From Sedimentibacter saalensis (lineage in GTDB: Bacteria; Bacillota; Clostridia; Tissierellales; Sedimentibacteraceae), in assembly GCF_007830175.1 (NCBI RefSeq), contig NZ_VLKH01000011.1, positions 88,198-152,197 of the forward strand: a DNA stretch of 64,000 nt. The letters run 5' to 3'. The translations under genes were made by a program, and so were the position numbers. This document shows positions 1-9,131 of this stretch, one piece after another. Each line of letters starts with the position of its first letter. The first letter of the stretch is position 1. The notes under the pieces were generated by a model. The model did not search any database. It saw nothing but the letters and a program-made list of their open reading frames with translations, and had not been told where the DNA came from.

Positions 1-1
1 T

Positions 2-496
2 TATGATGAAATGCTCAGTTCAGCAGAAAACACAAACAGCAATTTTATAATTGATTATGTCAAGATGCAAATAGATGCAATCAATTTGAAAACATATGTG
101 AGACTTAAAAGAATGAACAAGTCATGGGACTTTTTCACGAAGGTTTTCTTAAACGGCGGAAAAATTAATGAACAGGTGTTTATCAAAAACTACGATGAGC
201 CTTTTGAAAAGTTTGCTGAGCAGCTTTCGGCATACGGCTTCAGGGAATTATTCCTTGAAGGCACAGAATCACTGGTAAGCACAGGAATGTTTACAAAGCT
301 TGAAAAACTTCTGGACAACAAAATCATCGAGCATGTTAAGGGTGCTAAATATATTCCTTTTGGAATAGAGCCTCTTGCAGGCTACCTAATAGCAAAGGAC
401 AACGAGATTAAAATTGCAAGAATTATAATGGCAGGCAAACTTGCAGGTATCTCGCCGGAACTTATCAGAGAGAGGTTGAGAGAGACTTATGTATAA
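2..496 (+). CDS. ntpC: V-type ATP synthase subunit C (5' truncated)
   Basis: This is the C-terminal 164 residues of V/A-type ATPase subunit C, the central-stalk cap that joins the rotor ring to the DF shaft. The frame is open to the window edge, so the true start lies upstream; full-length relatives are about 330 residues, so roughly half is present. The visible part is helical and ends in the family-typical stretch with IKIARIIMAGKLAGI near the C-terminus. The identification rests largely on context: it is followed by F, A, B and D in the standard clostridial ntp order. Its stop overlaps the start of the F gene by 8 bp, indicating translational coupling. The I, K and E subunits should lie just outside the window. 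Confidence 0.9.
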   Translation, partial: YDEMLSSAENTNSNFIIDYVKMQIDAINLKTYVRLKRMNKSWDFFTKVFLNGGKINEQVFIKNYDEPFEKFAEQLSAYGFRELFLEGTESLVSTGMFTKLEKLLDNKIIEHVKGAKYIPFGIEPLAGYLIAKDNEIKIARIIMAGKLAGISPELIRERLRETYV

Positions 497-809
497 GATA
501 GGTGTTATAGGAGATAAACAAAGTATTCTGGGTTTTAAGGCAGTTGGACTTGATGTTTTTGACTGTATAACGAAAGATGATGCAAGACACACTCTTCGTG
601 AGATAGCAAAGGAAGATTATGCCATAATCTATATTACGGAAAATTTCTATGCTGAAATCAAGGATACTGTTTACGAATACAATGAAAAACGCCTGCCGGC
701 AATAATACCTATTCCCGGAATGCATGGAACTGAAGGAATAGGAATTCAGAATATCAAAAAGGCAGTTGAAAAAGCAGTCGGTGCCGACATATTGTTCAAC
801 AATGACTAA
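489..809 (+). CDS. ntpF: V-type ATP synthase subunit F
   Basis: Subunit F (106 residues, normal length) is the small Rossmann-like subunit that binds the D subunit in the central rotor shaft. It opens with YKIGVIGDKQSILGFKAVGL, the typical F-subunit start, and contains the acidic stretch DYAIIYITE. The ATG at 489 lies inside the end of the C gene (8-bp overlap), so it is probably translated by coupling. The catalytic A gene follows after 41 bp with its own ribosome site. Confidence 0.94.
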   Translation: MYKIGVIGDKQSILGFKAVGLDVFDCITKDDARHTLREIAKEDYAIIYITENFYAEIKDTVYEYNEKRLPAIIPIPGMHGTEGIGIQNIKKAVEKAVGADILFNND

Positions 810-850
810 TAAACAAATGTATATAAAATTGAAAGCAGGTGATTTATTTA

Positions 851-2623
851 ATGAGCCAAGGTAGAGTAGTAAAAATATCCGGTCCGCTTGTCATTGCAGA
901 AGGAATGAAAGAAGCAGACATGTTCGACGTTGTACGTGTAAGTGAACAGGGATTGATTGGTGAAATTATAGAGATGCGCGGCGACAAAGCATCTATACAG
1001 GTATATGAAGAAACAGCAGGATTAGCTCCAGGAGCTCCTGTGGTAACTACAGGTGCACAGTTGTCAGTAGAATTGGGACCTGGTCTTATTGAAACAATTT
1101 ATGACGGTATTCAGCGTCCATTGGAAGAAATAAGAAAAATTGCAGGACCTAACATAGCAAGAGGAGTTCAGGTTCCATCTCTTAACAGAGAAAAGAAGTG
1201 GGAATTTGTTCCTGTAGCAAAGGTTGGTGACAAGGTTCAGGCCGGTGATATCGTAGGTACTGTTCAAGAAACAATTGTTGTTCAGCAAAAAATAATGGTT
1301 CCTTATGGAGTCAGCGGAACAATTGAAGAAATAAAATCAGGAAGCTTCACTGTTGAAGAAACAGTATATGTTGTTAAAAAAGACAACGGAGAAAAAGTAA
1401 ATCTTACAATGATGCAAAAATGGCCTGTAAGAAAGGGTCGTCCATACAAGGAAAAACTTGTTCCGGAAAGACCGCTGGTTACAGGACAAAGAGTTATAGA
1501 CACAATGTTCCCTATATCAAAGGGTGGAGTTGCAGCTGTTCCGGGACCTTTCGGAAGCGGAAAGACAGTTGTTCAGCATCAGCTGGCTAAATGGGCTGAT
1601 GCGGAGATAGTTGTTTATATAGGCTGCGGCGAACGTGGAAACGAGATGACAGACGTTCTTATGGAGTTCCCTGAATTAAAGGACCCAAGAACAGGTGAAT
1701 CTCTTATGAAGCGTACAGTCTTAATAGCAAACACATCAGATATGCCTGTTGCTGCCCGTGAAGCAAGCATCTACACAGGTATTACAATAGCAGAATATTT
1801 CAGAGACATGGGTTATTCAGTAGCGTTGATGGCAGACTCAACATCCCGTTGGGCGGAAGCTCTTCGTGAAATGTCAGGCCGTCTTGAAGAAATGCCTGGT
1901 GAAGAAGGATATCCGGCTTACCTTGCATCACGTCTTGCTCAGTTCTACGAAAGAGCAGGAAGAGTTATAAGCCTTGGTTCAGAAGGAAGAGAAGGAACGC
2001 TGTCTGCAATAGGAGCCGTATCACCTCCAGGAGGAGATATTTCAGAACCTGTTTCACAGGCAACCCTTCGTATAGTAAAAGTATTCTGGGCTCTTGATGC
2101 TCAGCTTGCTTACAAGCGTCACTTCCCGGCAATCAACTGGCTGAACAGCTACTCCTTGTATGTTGACAGACTTAACAAATGGTTTGATGAAAATGTGGCA
2201 AGAAACTGGTCAGAGCTTCGTGCAGAAACAATGAAGCTTTTGCAGGAAGAAGCTGAATTGAACGAAATAGTCCAGCTGGTCGGCGTTGATTCACTTTCAG
2301 TTGACGACAGGCTCAAGCTTGAAGCTACCCGTTCCATAAGAGAAGACTACTTGCATCAAAATGCTTTCCATGAAGTTGACACATATACTTCACTTGAAAA
2401 ACAATATAAGCTTTTGACATTAATTTTGAAATATTATGAAGACGGCTTGGCAGCACTCAAGGACGGAGCAGATTTTAAAGCATTGTCAGACCTTGCTGTA
2501 AGAGAAAGAATAGGAAGATTTAAATATACAGAAGAAAAAGATATAGCAGGAGTTTATGAGGACATCAGAAAACAAATTGAAACTGAAATGTCAGCTCTTG
2601 TAGCAAGCAGGGAGGTTGAGTAG
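851..2623 (+). CDS. ntpA: V-type ATP synthase catalytic subunit A
   Basis: This is the catalytic, nucleotide-binding A subunit of the V/A-type ATPase (590 residues, normal length). The P-loop GPFGSGKT lies at about residues 232-239, preceded by the non-homologous insert characteristic of A subunits. The motif [11 protein letters not shown] and the arm [10 protein letters not shown] are also present. An upstream in-frame GTG at 839 exists, but AGGTGA at 837-842 is correctly placed for the ATG at 851, so I choose 851. In anaerobic Clostridia the complex can make ATP or pump H+ or Na+; the ion-specific K subunit is not in the window, so the ion cannot be told. Confidence 0.97.
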   Translation: MSQGRVVKISGPLVIAEGMKEADMFDVVRVSEQGLIGEIIEMRGDKASIQVYEETAGLAPGAPVVTTGAQLSVELGPGLIETIYDGIQRPLEEIRKIAGPNIARGVQVPSLNREKKWEFVPVAKVGDKVQAGDIVGTVQETIVVQQKIMVPYGVSGTIEEIKSGSFTVEETVYVVKKDNGEKVNLTMMQKWPVRKGRPYKEKLVPERPLVTGQRVIDTMFPISKGGVAAVPGPFGSGKTVVQHQLAKWADAEIVVYIGCGERGNEMTDVLMEFPELKDPRTGESLMKRTVLIANTSDMPVAAREASIYTGITIAEYFRDMGYSVALMADSTSRWAEALREMSGRLEEMPGEEGYPAYLASRLAQFYERAGRVISLGSEGREGTLSAIGAVSPPGGDISEPVSQATLRIVKVFWALDAQLAYKRHFPAINWLNSYSLYVDRLNKWFDENVARNWSELRAETMKLLQEEAELNEIVQLVGVDSLSVDDRLKLEATRSIREDYLHQNAFHEVDTYTSLEKQYKLLTLILKYYEDGLAALKDGADFKALSDLAVRERIGRFKYTEEKDIAGVYEDIRKQIETEMSALVASREVE

Positions 2624-2624
2624 G

Positions 2625-4001
2625 ATGATTAGAGAATATAAGACTATATCTGAGGTTGCAGGTCCTCTGATGCTTGTAAAAAATGTTGAAAATGTAGCAT
2701 ATGACGAGTTGGGAGTAATTGAACTTCCAAACGGAGAAACAAGAAGCTGCAGAGTTTTGGAAATTAACGGAAGCAATGCTTTGGTACAGCTGTTTGAAAG
2801 CTCTGCAGGAATAAACCTGGCAGAAAGCAAAGTTAAGTTTCTGGGAAGAGGAATGGAACTTGCCGTGTCATACGACATGCTTGGCCGTGTATTTGACGGC
2901 CTTGGAAGACCTATAGACAACGGTCCTGAAATAATTCCTGAAAAAAGAATGGATATAAGCGGTCTGCCTATGAATCCTTCAGCACGTGACTATCCTGATG
3001 AGTTTATACAAACAGGAGTATCTGCAATAGACGGTCTTAACACACTTGTTAGAGGTCAGAAGCTGCCTATATTCTCAGGCTCAGGTCTGCCTCACGCTGA
3101 CCTTGCGGCACAAATTGCACGTCAGTCTAGAGTTCTCGGAACTGAATCAAACTTTGCCGTTGTATTTGCAGCAATAGGTATCACTTACGAAGAAGCAGAC
3201 TTCTTCATTACAGACTTCAGGAAAACAGGTGCAATAGACAGAACAGTATTGTTCATGAACCTTGCAGATGACCCTGCCATCGAACGTATTTCAACTCCTC
3301 GTATGGCTCTGACTGCTGCTGAGTTCCTGGCATTTGAAAAAGGAATGCACGTCCTGGTAATTCTTACAGACATAACAAACTACGCAGAAGCTCTCCGTGA
3401 AGTATCCGCAGCCCGCAAGGAAGTTCCGGGAAGACGTGGATATCCAGGTTATCTTTACACTGACTTGGCTTCACTTTATGAAAGAGCAGGAAGAAAAAGA
3501 GATACAGAAGGATCTATCACCATGATTCCTATACTCACAATGCCTGAAGACGATAAAACTCACCCTATTCCTGACCTTACAGGATACATTACAGAAGGAC
3601 AGATAATTCTTTCCCGTGAATTGTACAGAAAGAATATCAAGCCTCCTATAGACGTTCTTCCTTCACTTTCACGTTTGAAAGACAAAGGTATAGGCAAAGG
3701 AAAAACAAGAGAAGACCACTCAGACGTACTGAACCAGCTTTTTGCAGCTTATGCAAGAGGTAAGGAAGCTAAAGAGCTCATGGCAATACTGGGTGAGGCT
3801 GCTCTTTCCGATACAGATAAGTTCTATGCAAAATTTGCTGATGAATTTGAAAAGAAATATGTGTCACAGGGATATGAAACAAACAGAACAATTGAAGAAA
3901 CTTTGGAAATAGGATGGAATCTTTTGACACTTCTTCCTAAGAGTGAATTGAAACGTATAAGAGACGCGTATATCGAAAAATACTATCCAAAAAATGAATA
4001 A
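2625..4001 (+). CDS. ntpB: V-type ATP synthase regulatory subunit B
   Basis: Non-catalytic B subunit of the V/A-type ATPase (458 residues). It resembles A but has no P-loop: the equivalent place reads SGSGLPHAD (about residue 150), as expected for B. The arm [21 protein letters not shown] contributes an arginine to the catalytic site of the neighbouring A subunit. GGAGG at 2611-2615 sits 9 nt before the ATG at 2625. An in-frame TTG at 2616 directly touches that ribosome site and is rejected. The gene starts 1 nt after the A stop codon. Confidence 0.97.
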   Translation: MIREYKTISEVAGPLMLVKNVENVAYDELGVIELPNGETRSCRVLEINGSNALVQLFESSAGINLAESKVKFLGRGMELAVSYDMLGRVFDGLGRPIDNGPEIIPEKRMDISGLPMNPSARDYPDEFIQTGVSAIDGLNTLVRGQKLPIFSGSGLPHADLAAQIARQSRVLGTESNFAVVFAAIGITYEEADFFITDFRKTGAIDRTVLFMNLADDPAIERISTPRMALTAAEFLAFEKGMHVLVILTDITNYAEALREVSAARKEVPGRRGYPGYLYTDLASLYERAGRKRDTEGSITMIPILTMPEDDKTHPIPDLTGYITEGQIILSRELYRKNIKPPIDVLPSLSRLKDKGIGKGKTREDHSDVLNQLFAAYARGKEAKELMAILGEAALSDTDKFYAKFADEFEKKYVSQGYETNRTIEETLEIGWNLLTLLPKSELKRIRDAYIEKYYPKNE

Positions 4002-4016
4002 TGAGGGGGGAAACGC

Positions 4017-4712
4017 ATGGCAAGGTTAAATGTAAATCCGACCAGAATGGTGTTAACCTCTTTGAAAAAGCGATTAAAAGTGGCTGTTAAGGGTCACAAG
4101 ATGCTGAAAGATAAACGTGATGAGCTTATGAAGCAATTTTTGGAGCTTGCCAGAGAAAATAAAAGGTTAAGAGAGCAAGTAGAAGCCCAGATCGGAAGCA
4201 TCTATTCAAATTTCGTAATAGCCAGCGCCGTCATGTCTTCAGAAGTATTGAATGAAGCGTTGATGTATCCAAAGCAGGGAGTTTCCATAGAAGTAGGCAG
4301 AAAAAATGTAATGAGTGTTGATGTGCCGGTTTTTGATTTTACAACAACAACAGATGACACTTCTAACATTTATCCTTACGGTTTTGCCAACACTTCGGCA
4401 GAGTTAGACAATGCCATTGAAAATTTGTCGGGAGTATTTCCTGAAATGCTTCGTCTGGCTGCTGTTGAAAAAGAAGTTCAACTTCTTGCGGCTGAAATAG
4501 AAAAGACAAGAAGAAGAGTTAATGCTCTTGAATATGTAATGATTCCTCAGTTCCAGGAAACAATCAAGTACATCCAAATGAAGCTTGATGAAAATGAAAG
4601 AGGAAATCAGACAAGACTCATGAAGGTCAAGGACCTGATGGTCAAGGCAGCCATAGAAGAAAAACAAGAAAATACCAAGGCTGCACTGGAAGAGTACAGT
4701 TCACAATTTTAA
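4017..4712 (+). CDS. ntpD: V-type ATP synthase subunit D
   Basis: Subunit D (231 residues) forms the long coiled-coil central shaft turning inside the A3B3 head. The N-terminus [20 protein letters not shown] is the family signature. Long charged heptad-like helices lie at both ends (about residues 5-65 and 150-220) with a short globular middle, as expected. A strong GAGGGGGG ribosome site precedes the ATG. It is the last ATPase gene, followed 8 bp later by an intrinsic terminator. Confidence 0.96.
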   Translation: MARLNVNPTRMVLTSLKKRLKVAVKGHKMLKDKRDELMKQFLELARENKRLREQVEAQIGSIYSNFVIASAVMSSEVLNEALMYPKQGVSIEVGRKNVMSVDVPVFDFTTTTDDTSNIYPYGFANTSAELDNAIENLSGVFPEMLRLAAVEKEVQLLAAEIEKTRRRVNALEYVMIPQFQETIKYIQMKLDENERGNQTRLMKVKDLMVKAAIEEKQENTKAALEEYSSQF

Positions 4713-4720
4713 AATAAATG

Positions 4721-4750
4721 GTGTCGCAAATGCGGCACTGTTTTATTTTT
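4721..4750 (+). terminator. Intrinsic terminator of the V-ATPase operon
   Basis: A 7-bp stem (4721-4727 with 4732-4738) closed by AAAT is followed by TGTTTTATTTTTT. It stands just after the subunit D stop and before the next promoter. Confidence 0.85.
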
Positions 4751-4752
4751 TC

Positions 4753-4781
4753 TTGACAATCTGTGTCTTTACATATATACT
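4753..4781 (+). promoter_or_regulatory. Sigma-A promoter of the nitronate monooxygenase-like gene
   Basis: TTGACA (4753-4758) and TATACT (4776-4781) are separated by 17 bp. They lie directly after the ATPase terminator and about 40 bp before the next start codon. Confidence 0.75.
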
Positions 4782-4823
4782 TTGAGTATCAAATAACTAG
4801 ATATTTAAAACAATGGAGAATAT

Positions 4824-5867
4824 ATGGAATTAAAAGAATTGAAAATAGGAAATTTGACAGCAAGAATCCCTATAGTGCAGGGAGGAATGGGCATAGGCGT
4901 TTCGCTTTCCAACCTTGCAGCAGCCGTTGCCAACCAGGGTGGCATCGGAACAATATCAGGCGTACAAATAGGTTTCAGAGAGTCTGATTTCGAAACAAAT
5001 CCTGTAGAAGCAAATTTAAGAGCAATTGCTAAAGAAATAAAAAAAGCAAGAGAAAAAACAAAAGGAATCATAGCCATGAATTTTATGGCAGCCATGAACA
5101 ACTATGAACTTTATGTAAAAAAAGCTGTTGAGGAAAAAATAGATCTTATAGTGTCAGGAGCAGGTCTTCCCGTTGCCTTGCCAAAGCTGGTAAAGGACTC
5201 GGCAACAAAAATTGCCCCCATAGTATCTTCTGCCAAGGCTGCAAAAATAATCATAAGAAGCTGGCTCAAACATGACCGTCTGCCTGATGCTGTTGTGGTG
5301 GAAGGACCATTGGCCGGAGGTCACCTTGGATTTAAGATGGAAGAAATGATTGAAGGAACTTACAAGTCCTTGAAGGAAATTGTAGTTGAGGTTAAAGAAC
5401 TTATTGCTTCCTATGAAGAACAATATGGAGTTAAAATACCTGTTATAGCTGCAGGTGGACTTAGAACAAAGGAAGATATAATGGAGCTGGCAGATGCAGG
5501 AGCAGATGGCTTTCAGCTTGCAAGCATTTTTGTTCCCACAGCTGAATGCGATGCCCACGATAATTTCAAGCGTGCATATATAAATGCACAAAAAGAAGAT
5601 GTAATGATAATCAAAAGTCCTGTTGGTATGCCAGCAAGAGCAATACAGACTCACTTCCTTACAAATTCCATGGAAAACGGATGTATTGTGAACAAGTGCT
5701 ACGGCTGCATATCAGAATGCAATCCTAGAGAAATTCCATACTGCATATCAAGAGGCTTAATTGATGCGGTAAACGGCGAAGATGGATTGATTTTTTCCGG
5801 AGCGAATCTTGACAGCATTGACAAGATGACCACAGTAAAAGAAGTAATAGACAAGCTGATAAATTAA
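4824..5867 (+). CDS. Nitronate monooxygenase / FabK-like FMN oxidoreductase
   Basis: FMN-dependent TIM-barrel enzyme of the 2-nitropropane dioxygenase family (347 residues). It opens with IPIVQGGMGIGVS and carries AGGHLG, whose His167 matches the catalytic histidine position of nitronate monooxygenases; AAGGLRTKEDI and GADGFQLAS are phosphate-binding barrel motifs. The same fold includes enoyl-ACP reductase FabK, but no fatty-acid genes are nearby, so the substrate is open. A late cysteine cluster lies at residues 287, 292, 295, 299 and 307. I believe clostridial members often carry this, but its role is unknown to me. The gene has its own promoter and terminator and is a single transcription unit. 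Confidence 0.85.
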   Translation: MELKELKIGNLTARIPIVQGGMGIGVSLSNLAAAVANQGGIGTISGVQIGFRESDFETNPVEANLRAIAKEIKKAREKTKGIIAMNFMAAMNNYELYVKKAVEEKIDLIVSGAGLPVALPKLVKDSATKIAPIVSSAKAAKIIIRSWLKHDRLPDAVVVEGPLAGGHLGFKMEEMIEGTYKSLKEIVVEVKELIASYEEQYGVKIPVIAAGGLRTKEDIMELADAGADGFQLASIFVPTAECDAHDNFKRAYINAQKEDVMIIKSPVGMPARAIQTHFLTNSMENGCIVNKCYGCISECNPREIPYCISRGLIDAVNGEDGLIFSGANLDSIDKMTTVKEVIDKLIN

Positions 5868-5888
5868 TTTTTATCCTATGAACAAAAA

Positions 5889-5912
5889 GGCAGATGATCA
5901 TCTGTCTTTTTT
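5889..5912 (+). terminator. Intrinsic terminator after the nitronate monooxygenase-like gene
   Basis: A 7-bp stem (5889-5895 with 5900-5906, loop GATC) is followed by six T residues, 21 bp after the stop codon. Confidence 0.85.
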
Positions 5913-5943
5913 GCATGTCAAAAAACACGACCATTATTTACAC

Positions 5944-5972
5944 TTGACACCATTTAAAAATGCATTTATACT
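5944..5972 (+). promoter_or_regulatory. Sigma-A promoter of the putP-like gene
   Basis: TTGACA (5944-5949) and TATACT (5967-5972) have a 17-bp spacer. The transcript would carry a leader of about 85 nt before the symporter start. Confidence 0.75.
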
Positions 5973-6063
5973 TATATTTATTACATTGTTAAAATTTACT
6001 GATGTGATTAATATAATAAAAAAGTGGTAATATAATTAAATAACTACTAAAAGGAGGTTGTTT

Positions 6064-7626
6064 ATGAAAGGAGACACATTTCAAATTTTTATTTCAATGA
6101 TAATCTACATGACTGTTGTAATCGGCATCGGACTGTATTTTGCAAGGAGAGCCAATGAAAGCAGCGAGAATTATTTTTTGGGCGGAAGGTCACTGGGCCC
6201 TCTTGTTACAGCCATGAGTGCGGAAGCATCCGACATGAGCGGATGGCTTTTGATGGGTCTTCCCGGGGTTGCATACTGGTATGGCTTAAGCGATGCTGCA
6301 TGGACAGCTATAGGACTTGCTGCAGGAACATATTTGAACTGGCTTTTTGTGGCTAAAAGACTTCATAATTATTCAGTTGTTGCAGGCGATTCCATAACAC
6401 TTCCGGATTTTTTCAGCAACCGTTTTAAAGAAAAAAATAAAATTATCATGACCATTTCAGCAATATTCATTCTTGTTTTCTTTACGGTTTATGCTTCTAG
6501 CTGTTTTGTCACAGTAGGAAAATTGTTTAATAGTCTGTTTGGTTTCAAATACCAGTACATGATGATTGCAGGTGCAATGTTTGTATTGTTTTACACATTT
6601 GTGGGAGGTTTTCTGGCTGAGACAGCATCTGACACCATGCAGGCCTTCGTTATGATTTTTGCGCTCATTACAATATTGGTTGTGGGGGTATCGGCAGCCG
6701 GAGGATTGGCAATTGTTGCATCAAATGCAAAATCAATTCCAGGATTTTTCGAGTTTTTCGGCATTGCTTCCCCAAAGATAGCTGACGGAACACAAGAGAT
6801 AATAAATGGTGTTCCTCAGTTTAATGAAGCTGGTAAGTATGGGTGGTACACAATTTTATCCACTATGGCATGGGGTCTTGGTTACTTTGGAATGCCACAG
6901 GTTCTTCTGAGATTCATGGCAATAAGAGATCCAAAGGAACTTACACAGTCAAGAAGAATTGCCACTGTATGGGTTATAATTTCTCTTGGAGCAGCTGTTG
7001 CCCTGGGAATAATAGGAAGGTCCTTGTTCCCTGCACAGCTTACAACTTACAGCGCTTCTGAAAGCATCTTTATAGTGCTTACATCAAGACTGCTTCCTTC
7101 TGTGCTTGCGGGATTTGTAATGGCGGGTATACTGGCTGCTACAATCAGTTCATCTGATTCATATCTCTTAATAGCAGCTTCTGCATTTTCAAAAAACATT
7201 TATCAGCATCTCATCAAAAAAGATGCAACAGACAAACAGGTAATGAACATGTCAAGAATAATTCTTGTATTGATTTCTGTTTTAGGAGTAATCATTGCTC
7301 TTGATGAGAACAGCGTTATTTTTACAATAGTATCATTTGCATGGGCAGGATTTGGAGCTACATTCGGCCCAATAACAATATTTTCGCTTTTCTGGAAACG
7401 AACAACCAGGGAAGGTGCAATTGCAGGCATGTTGTCAGGAGGAACTGCGGTATTTGTCTGGAAGCTGATTTTAAAGCCAATGGGAGGATTCTTTGGAGTA
7501 TATGAACTGCTTCCTGCATTTATAGTTTCCTGCATTTTCATTTATGCAGTATCAAAAATGACAGCTGAACCTTCAGATGAAATAAAAGATGAATTTGAAA
7601 AGGTAAAGAAAATGGCACAGGAATAA
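6064..7626 (+). CDS. putP: Sodium/proline symporter (SSS family)
   Basis: Integral membrane sodium:solute symporter of the PutP type (520 residues), importing proline with Na+. The motif SAEASDMSGWLLMGLPG after the second membrane segment is the PutP signature, and ARRANESSENYFLGGRSLGP precedes it. About 13 membrane segments follow the expected LeuT-like pattern, with a short charged tail. An in-frame TTG at 6058 touches the AGGAGG site; the ATG at 6064 has 6-nt spacing and is preferred. Proline is a common Stickland acceptor in Clostridia, which fits an amino-acid fermenter, but no proline reductase genes are visible here. Confidence 0.93.
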   Translation: MKGDTFQIFISMIIYMTVVIGIGLYFARRANESSENYFLGGRSLGPLVTAMSAEASDMSGWLLMGLPGVAYWYGLSDAAWTAIGLAAGTYLNWLFVAKRLHNYSVVAGDSITLPDFFSNRFKEKNKIIMTISAIFILVFFTVYASSCFVTVGKLFNSLFGFKYQYMMIAGAMFVLFYTFVGGFLAETASDTMQAFVMIFALITILVVGVSAAGGLAIVASNAKSIPGFFEFFGIASPKIADGTQEIINGVPQFNEAGKYGWYTILSTMAWGLGYFGMPQVLLRFMAIRDPKELTQSRRIATVWVIISLGAAVALGIIGRSLFPAQLTTYSASESIFIVLTSRLLPSVLAGFVMAGILAATISSSDSYLLIAASAFSKNIYQHLIKKDATDKQVMNMSRIILVLISVLGVIIALDENSVIFTIVSFAWAGFGATFGPITIFSLFWKRTTREGAIAGMLSGGTAVFVWKLILKPMGGFFGVYELLPAFIVSCIFIYAVSKMTAEPSDEIKDEFEKVKKMAQE

Positions 7627-7628
7627 AA

Positions 7629-7648
7629 AAAGGGCGAAAGCCCTTTTA
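7629..7648. terminator. Bidirectional intrinsic terminator between putP and the chorismate mutase gene
   Basis: The stem GGGC/GCCC with loop GAAA has A residues on its left and T residues on its right, so it can end both convergent genes. It lies within the 23-bp gap between the stop codons. Confidence 0.8.
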
Positions 7649-7649
7649 T

Positions 7650-7898
7650 TTATTTCTCCAAATCCTTGCATGTGTCCATTATCTGATGATATACGTCTTC
7701 AATGTGGCGTGAATAATTTTTGTTTTCTAATTTGCTCACGCAGTTTTCAATAACCATTTTTTCTCTTGTTTCATCATATACGGGAAGATCATGTTCTTTT
7801 TTGTACTGGCCTATTTTAAGAACCACATTAAATCTTCTTTCCAGGAGTTTCACCAGTTCATCATCGATTGAGTTTATTTCTTTTCTGTATTCTTCCAT
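7650..7898 (-). CDS. aroQ: Chorismate mutase (AroQ type, single domain)
   Basis: An 82-residue all-helical AroQ-class chorismate mutase converting chorismate to prephenate for Phe and Tyr synthesis. EINSIDDELVKLLERRFNVV is the hallmark first helix with the catalytic arginine, followed by IGQYKK with the active-site lysine. It stands 18 bp downstream of the DAHP synthase gene on the same strand, so the two are probably co-transcribed. In Bacillus the two activities are fused in one protein; here they are separate adjacent genes. Its ribosome site is GAAGGGA. Confidence 0.92.
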   Translation of the reverse strand: MEEYRKEINSIDDELVKLLERRFNVVLKIGQYKKEHDLPVYDETREKMVIENCVSKLENKNYSRHIEDVYHQIMDTCKDLEK

Positions 7899-7916
7899 TA
7901 TTATATTCCCTTCAAC

Positions 7917-8930
7917 TTATATTTTTCTTCCAACTGCCTGGGCAATGAGTTTTAATTTTTCCATTAGAAGTGTGAATTTTTCCGGCTTTATGGATTGATT
8001 TCCATCACACAATGCATTTTCAGGATCGTTGTGAACTTCAATTATAAGTCCGTCGGCTCCTGCAGCCACAGCAGCCATGGCCATGGGCTCTACCATCCAC
8101 CACATTCCCGTGGAGTGGCTGGGGTCAACTATTACGGGAAGATGGCTAAGTTTTTTAATTGCTGGAATCGCACTTAAATCAAGTGTGTTTCTCGTGTAAT
8201 TTTCAAATGTTCTTATGCCTCTCTCGCATAAAATCACGTTGTCGTTGCCTCCCAGCAAAATATATTCTGCGGACATTAAAAGCTCTTCAACAGTGGAAGA
8301 AAGGCCTCTTTTGAGCAATATGGGTTTTCTGGTCTTCCCAAGCTGTTTTAAAAGCTCAAAGTTTTGCATGTTTCTGGCCCCAACCTGTATTATGTCTACG
8401 TTCTCAACATATTCGTCAATATATTCTGTTGACATTATCTCTGTAACAATTGGAAGACCTGTTTGTTTTCTCGCGTACTTCAAAAGCTCCAACCCCTCAT
8501 CCTTAAGACCTTGAAAGCTGTAGGGGGATGTTCTGGGCTTAAAGGCTCCTCCCCTTAAAAATGAAGCTCCGGCTTTTTTGACTGATTGGGCAATTGATAA
8601 TATTTGTTCTTTGCTTTCAACAGAACATGGTCCTGCCATTATGGACAGTCTTTCTGCGCCTATGGTTTCCTTTCCAACTTTTATGTGGGTGTCATCGGGA
8701 TGGAAAAGTCTGTTTGCTTTTTTGTAAGGCTCCTGTACAAATACAACCTTATCTATGTATTCATAGGCCTTGAACACGTCCGGGTCTATTTTGCTTGTGT
8801 CGCCTATAATGCTTAATATGTGGTAATTGGGCTCGTTTATTTCATTTAATTCAAAACCCATTTTCAATATTTTTTCTTTTATTATATGAACTTCGTATTC
8901 ATCAACATTCTTGTTTAAGATTAATAACAT
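7917..8930 (-). CDS. aroF: 3-deoxy-7-phosphoheptulonate (DAHP) synthase
   Basis: First enzyme of the shikimate pathway, condensing phosphoenolpyruvate and erythrose 4-phosphate (337 residues). An N-terminal ferredoxin-like/ACT-like regulatory domain (about 1-70) precedes the TIM barrel, as in the Thermotoga-type (I-beta) enzymes. Active-site motifs are AGPCSVES, KPRTSPYSFQG and VDPSHSTG. The N-terminal domain is the known Phe/Tyr feedback site in this type. An upstream ATG at 8954 exists, but the start at 8930 has a GGGGG ribosome site 5 nt before it. The downstream neighbour is chorismate mutase. Confidence 0.95.
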   Translation of the reverse strand: MLLILNKNVDEYEVHIIKEKILKMGFELNEINEPNYHILSIIGDTSKIDPDVFKAYEYIDKVVFVQEPYKKANRLFHPDDTHIKVGKETIGAERLSIMAGPCSVESKEQILSIAQSVKKAGASFLRGGAFKPRTSPYSFQGLKDEGLELLKYARKQTGLPIVTEIMSTEYIDEYVENVDIIQVGARNMQNFELLKQLGKTRKPILLKRGLSSTVEELLMSAEYILLGGNDNVILCERGIRTFENYTRNTLDLSAIPAIKKLSHLPVIVDPSHSTGMWWMVEPMAMAAVAAGADGLIIEVHNDPENALCDGNQSIKPEKFTLLMEKLKLIAQAVGRKI

Positions 8931-9072
8931 ACTAACCCCCGAAATGTATTTCATGATTAAAATCTATCATATTATTGCAGAAAGTCAATATTTTTTTCAA
9001 ATTTGCTCTTTTTTGCCCTTCTGGATAAAATGCCGTAAATTGTCATAATTCCGCGCAAAACAATAAATTAAA

Positions 9073-9101
9073 TTGCAGATACTATGCTTTTGTGATATAA
9101 T
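9073..9101 (+). promoter_or_regulatory. Sigma-A promoter of the SLH protein gene
   Basis: TTGCAG (9073-9078) and a consensus TATAAT (9096-9101) are 17 bp apart, 30 bp before the start codon. Confidence 0.65.
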
Positions 9102-9131
9102 TTACTCAAATATGGATGGCTAGGAGGTATT

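Noticed and set aside
5154..5654. 166-codon minus-strand open frame within the nitronate monooxygenase-like gene
   Set aside because: Antisense shadow with low-complexity, Cys- and aromatic-rich translation and no ribosome site.
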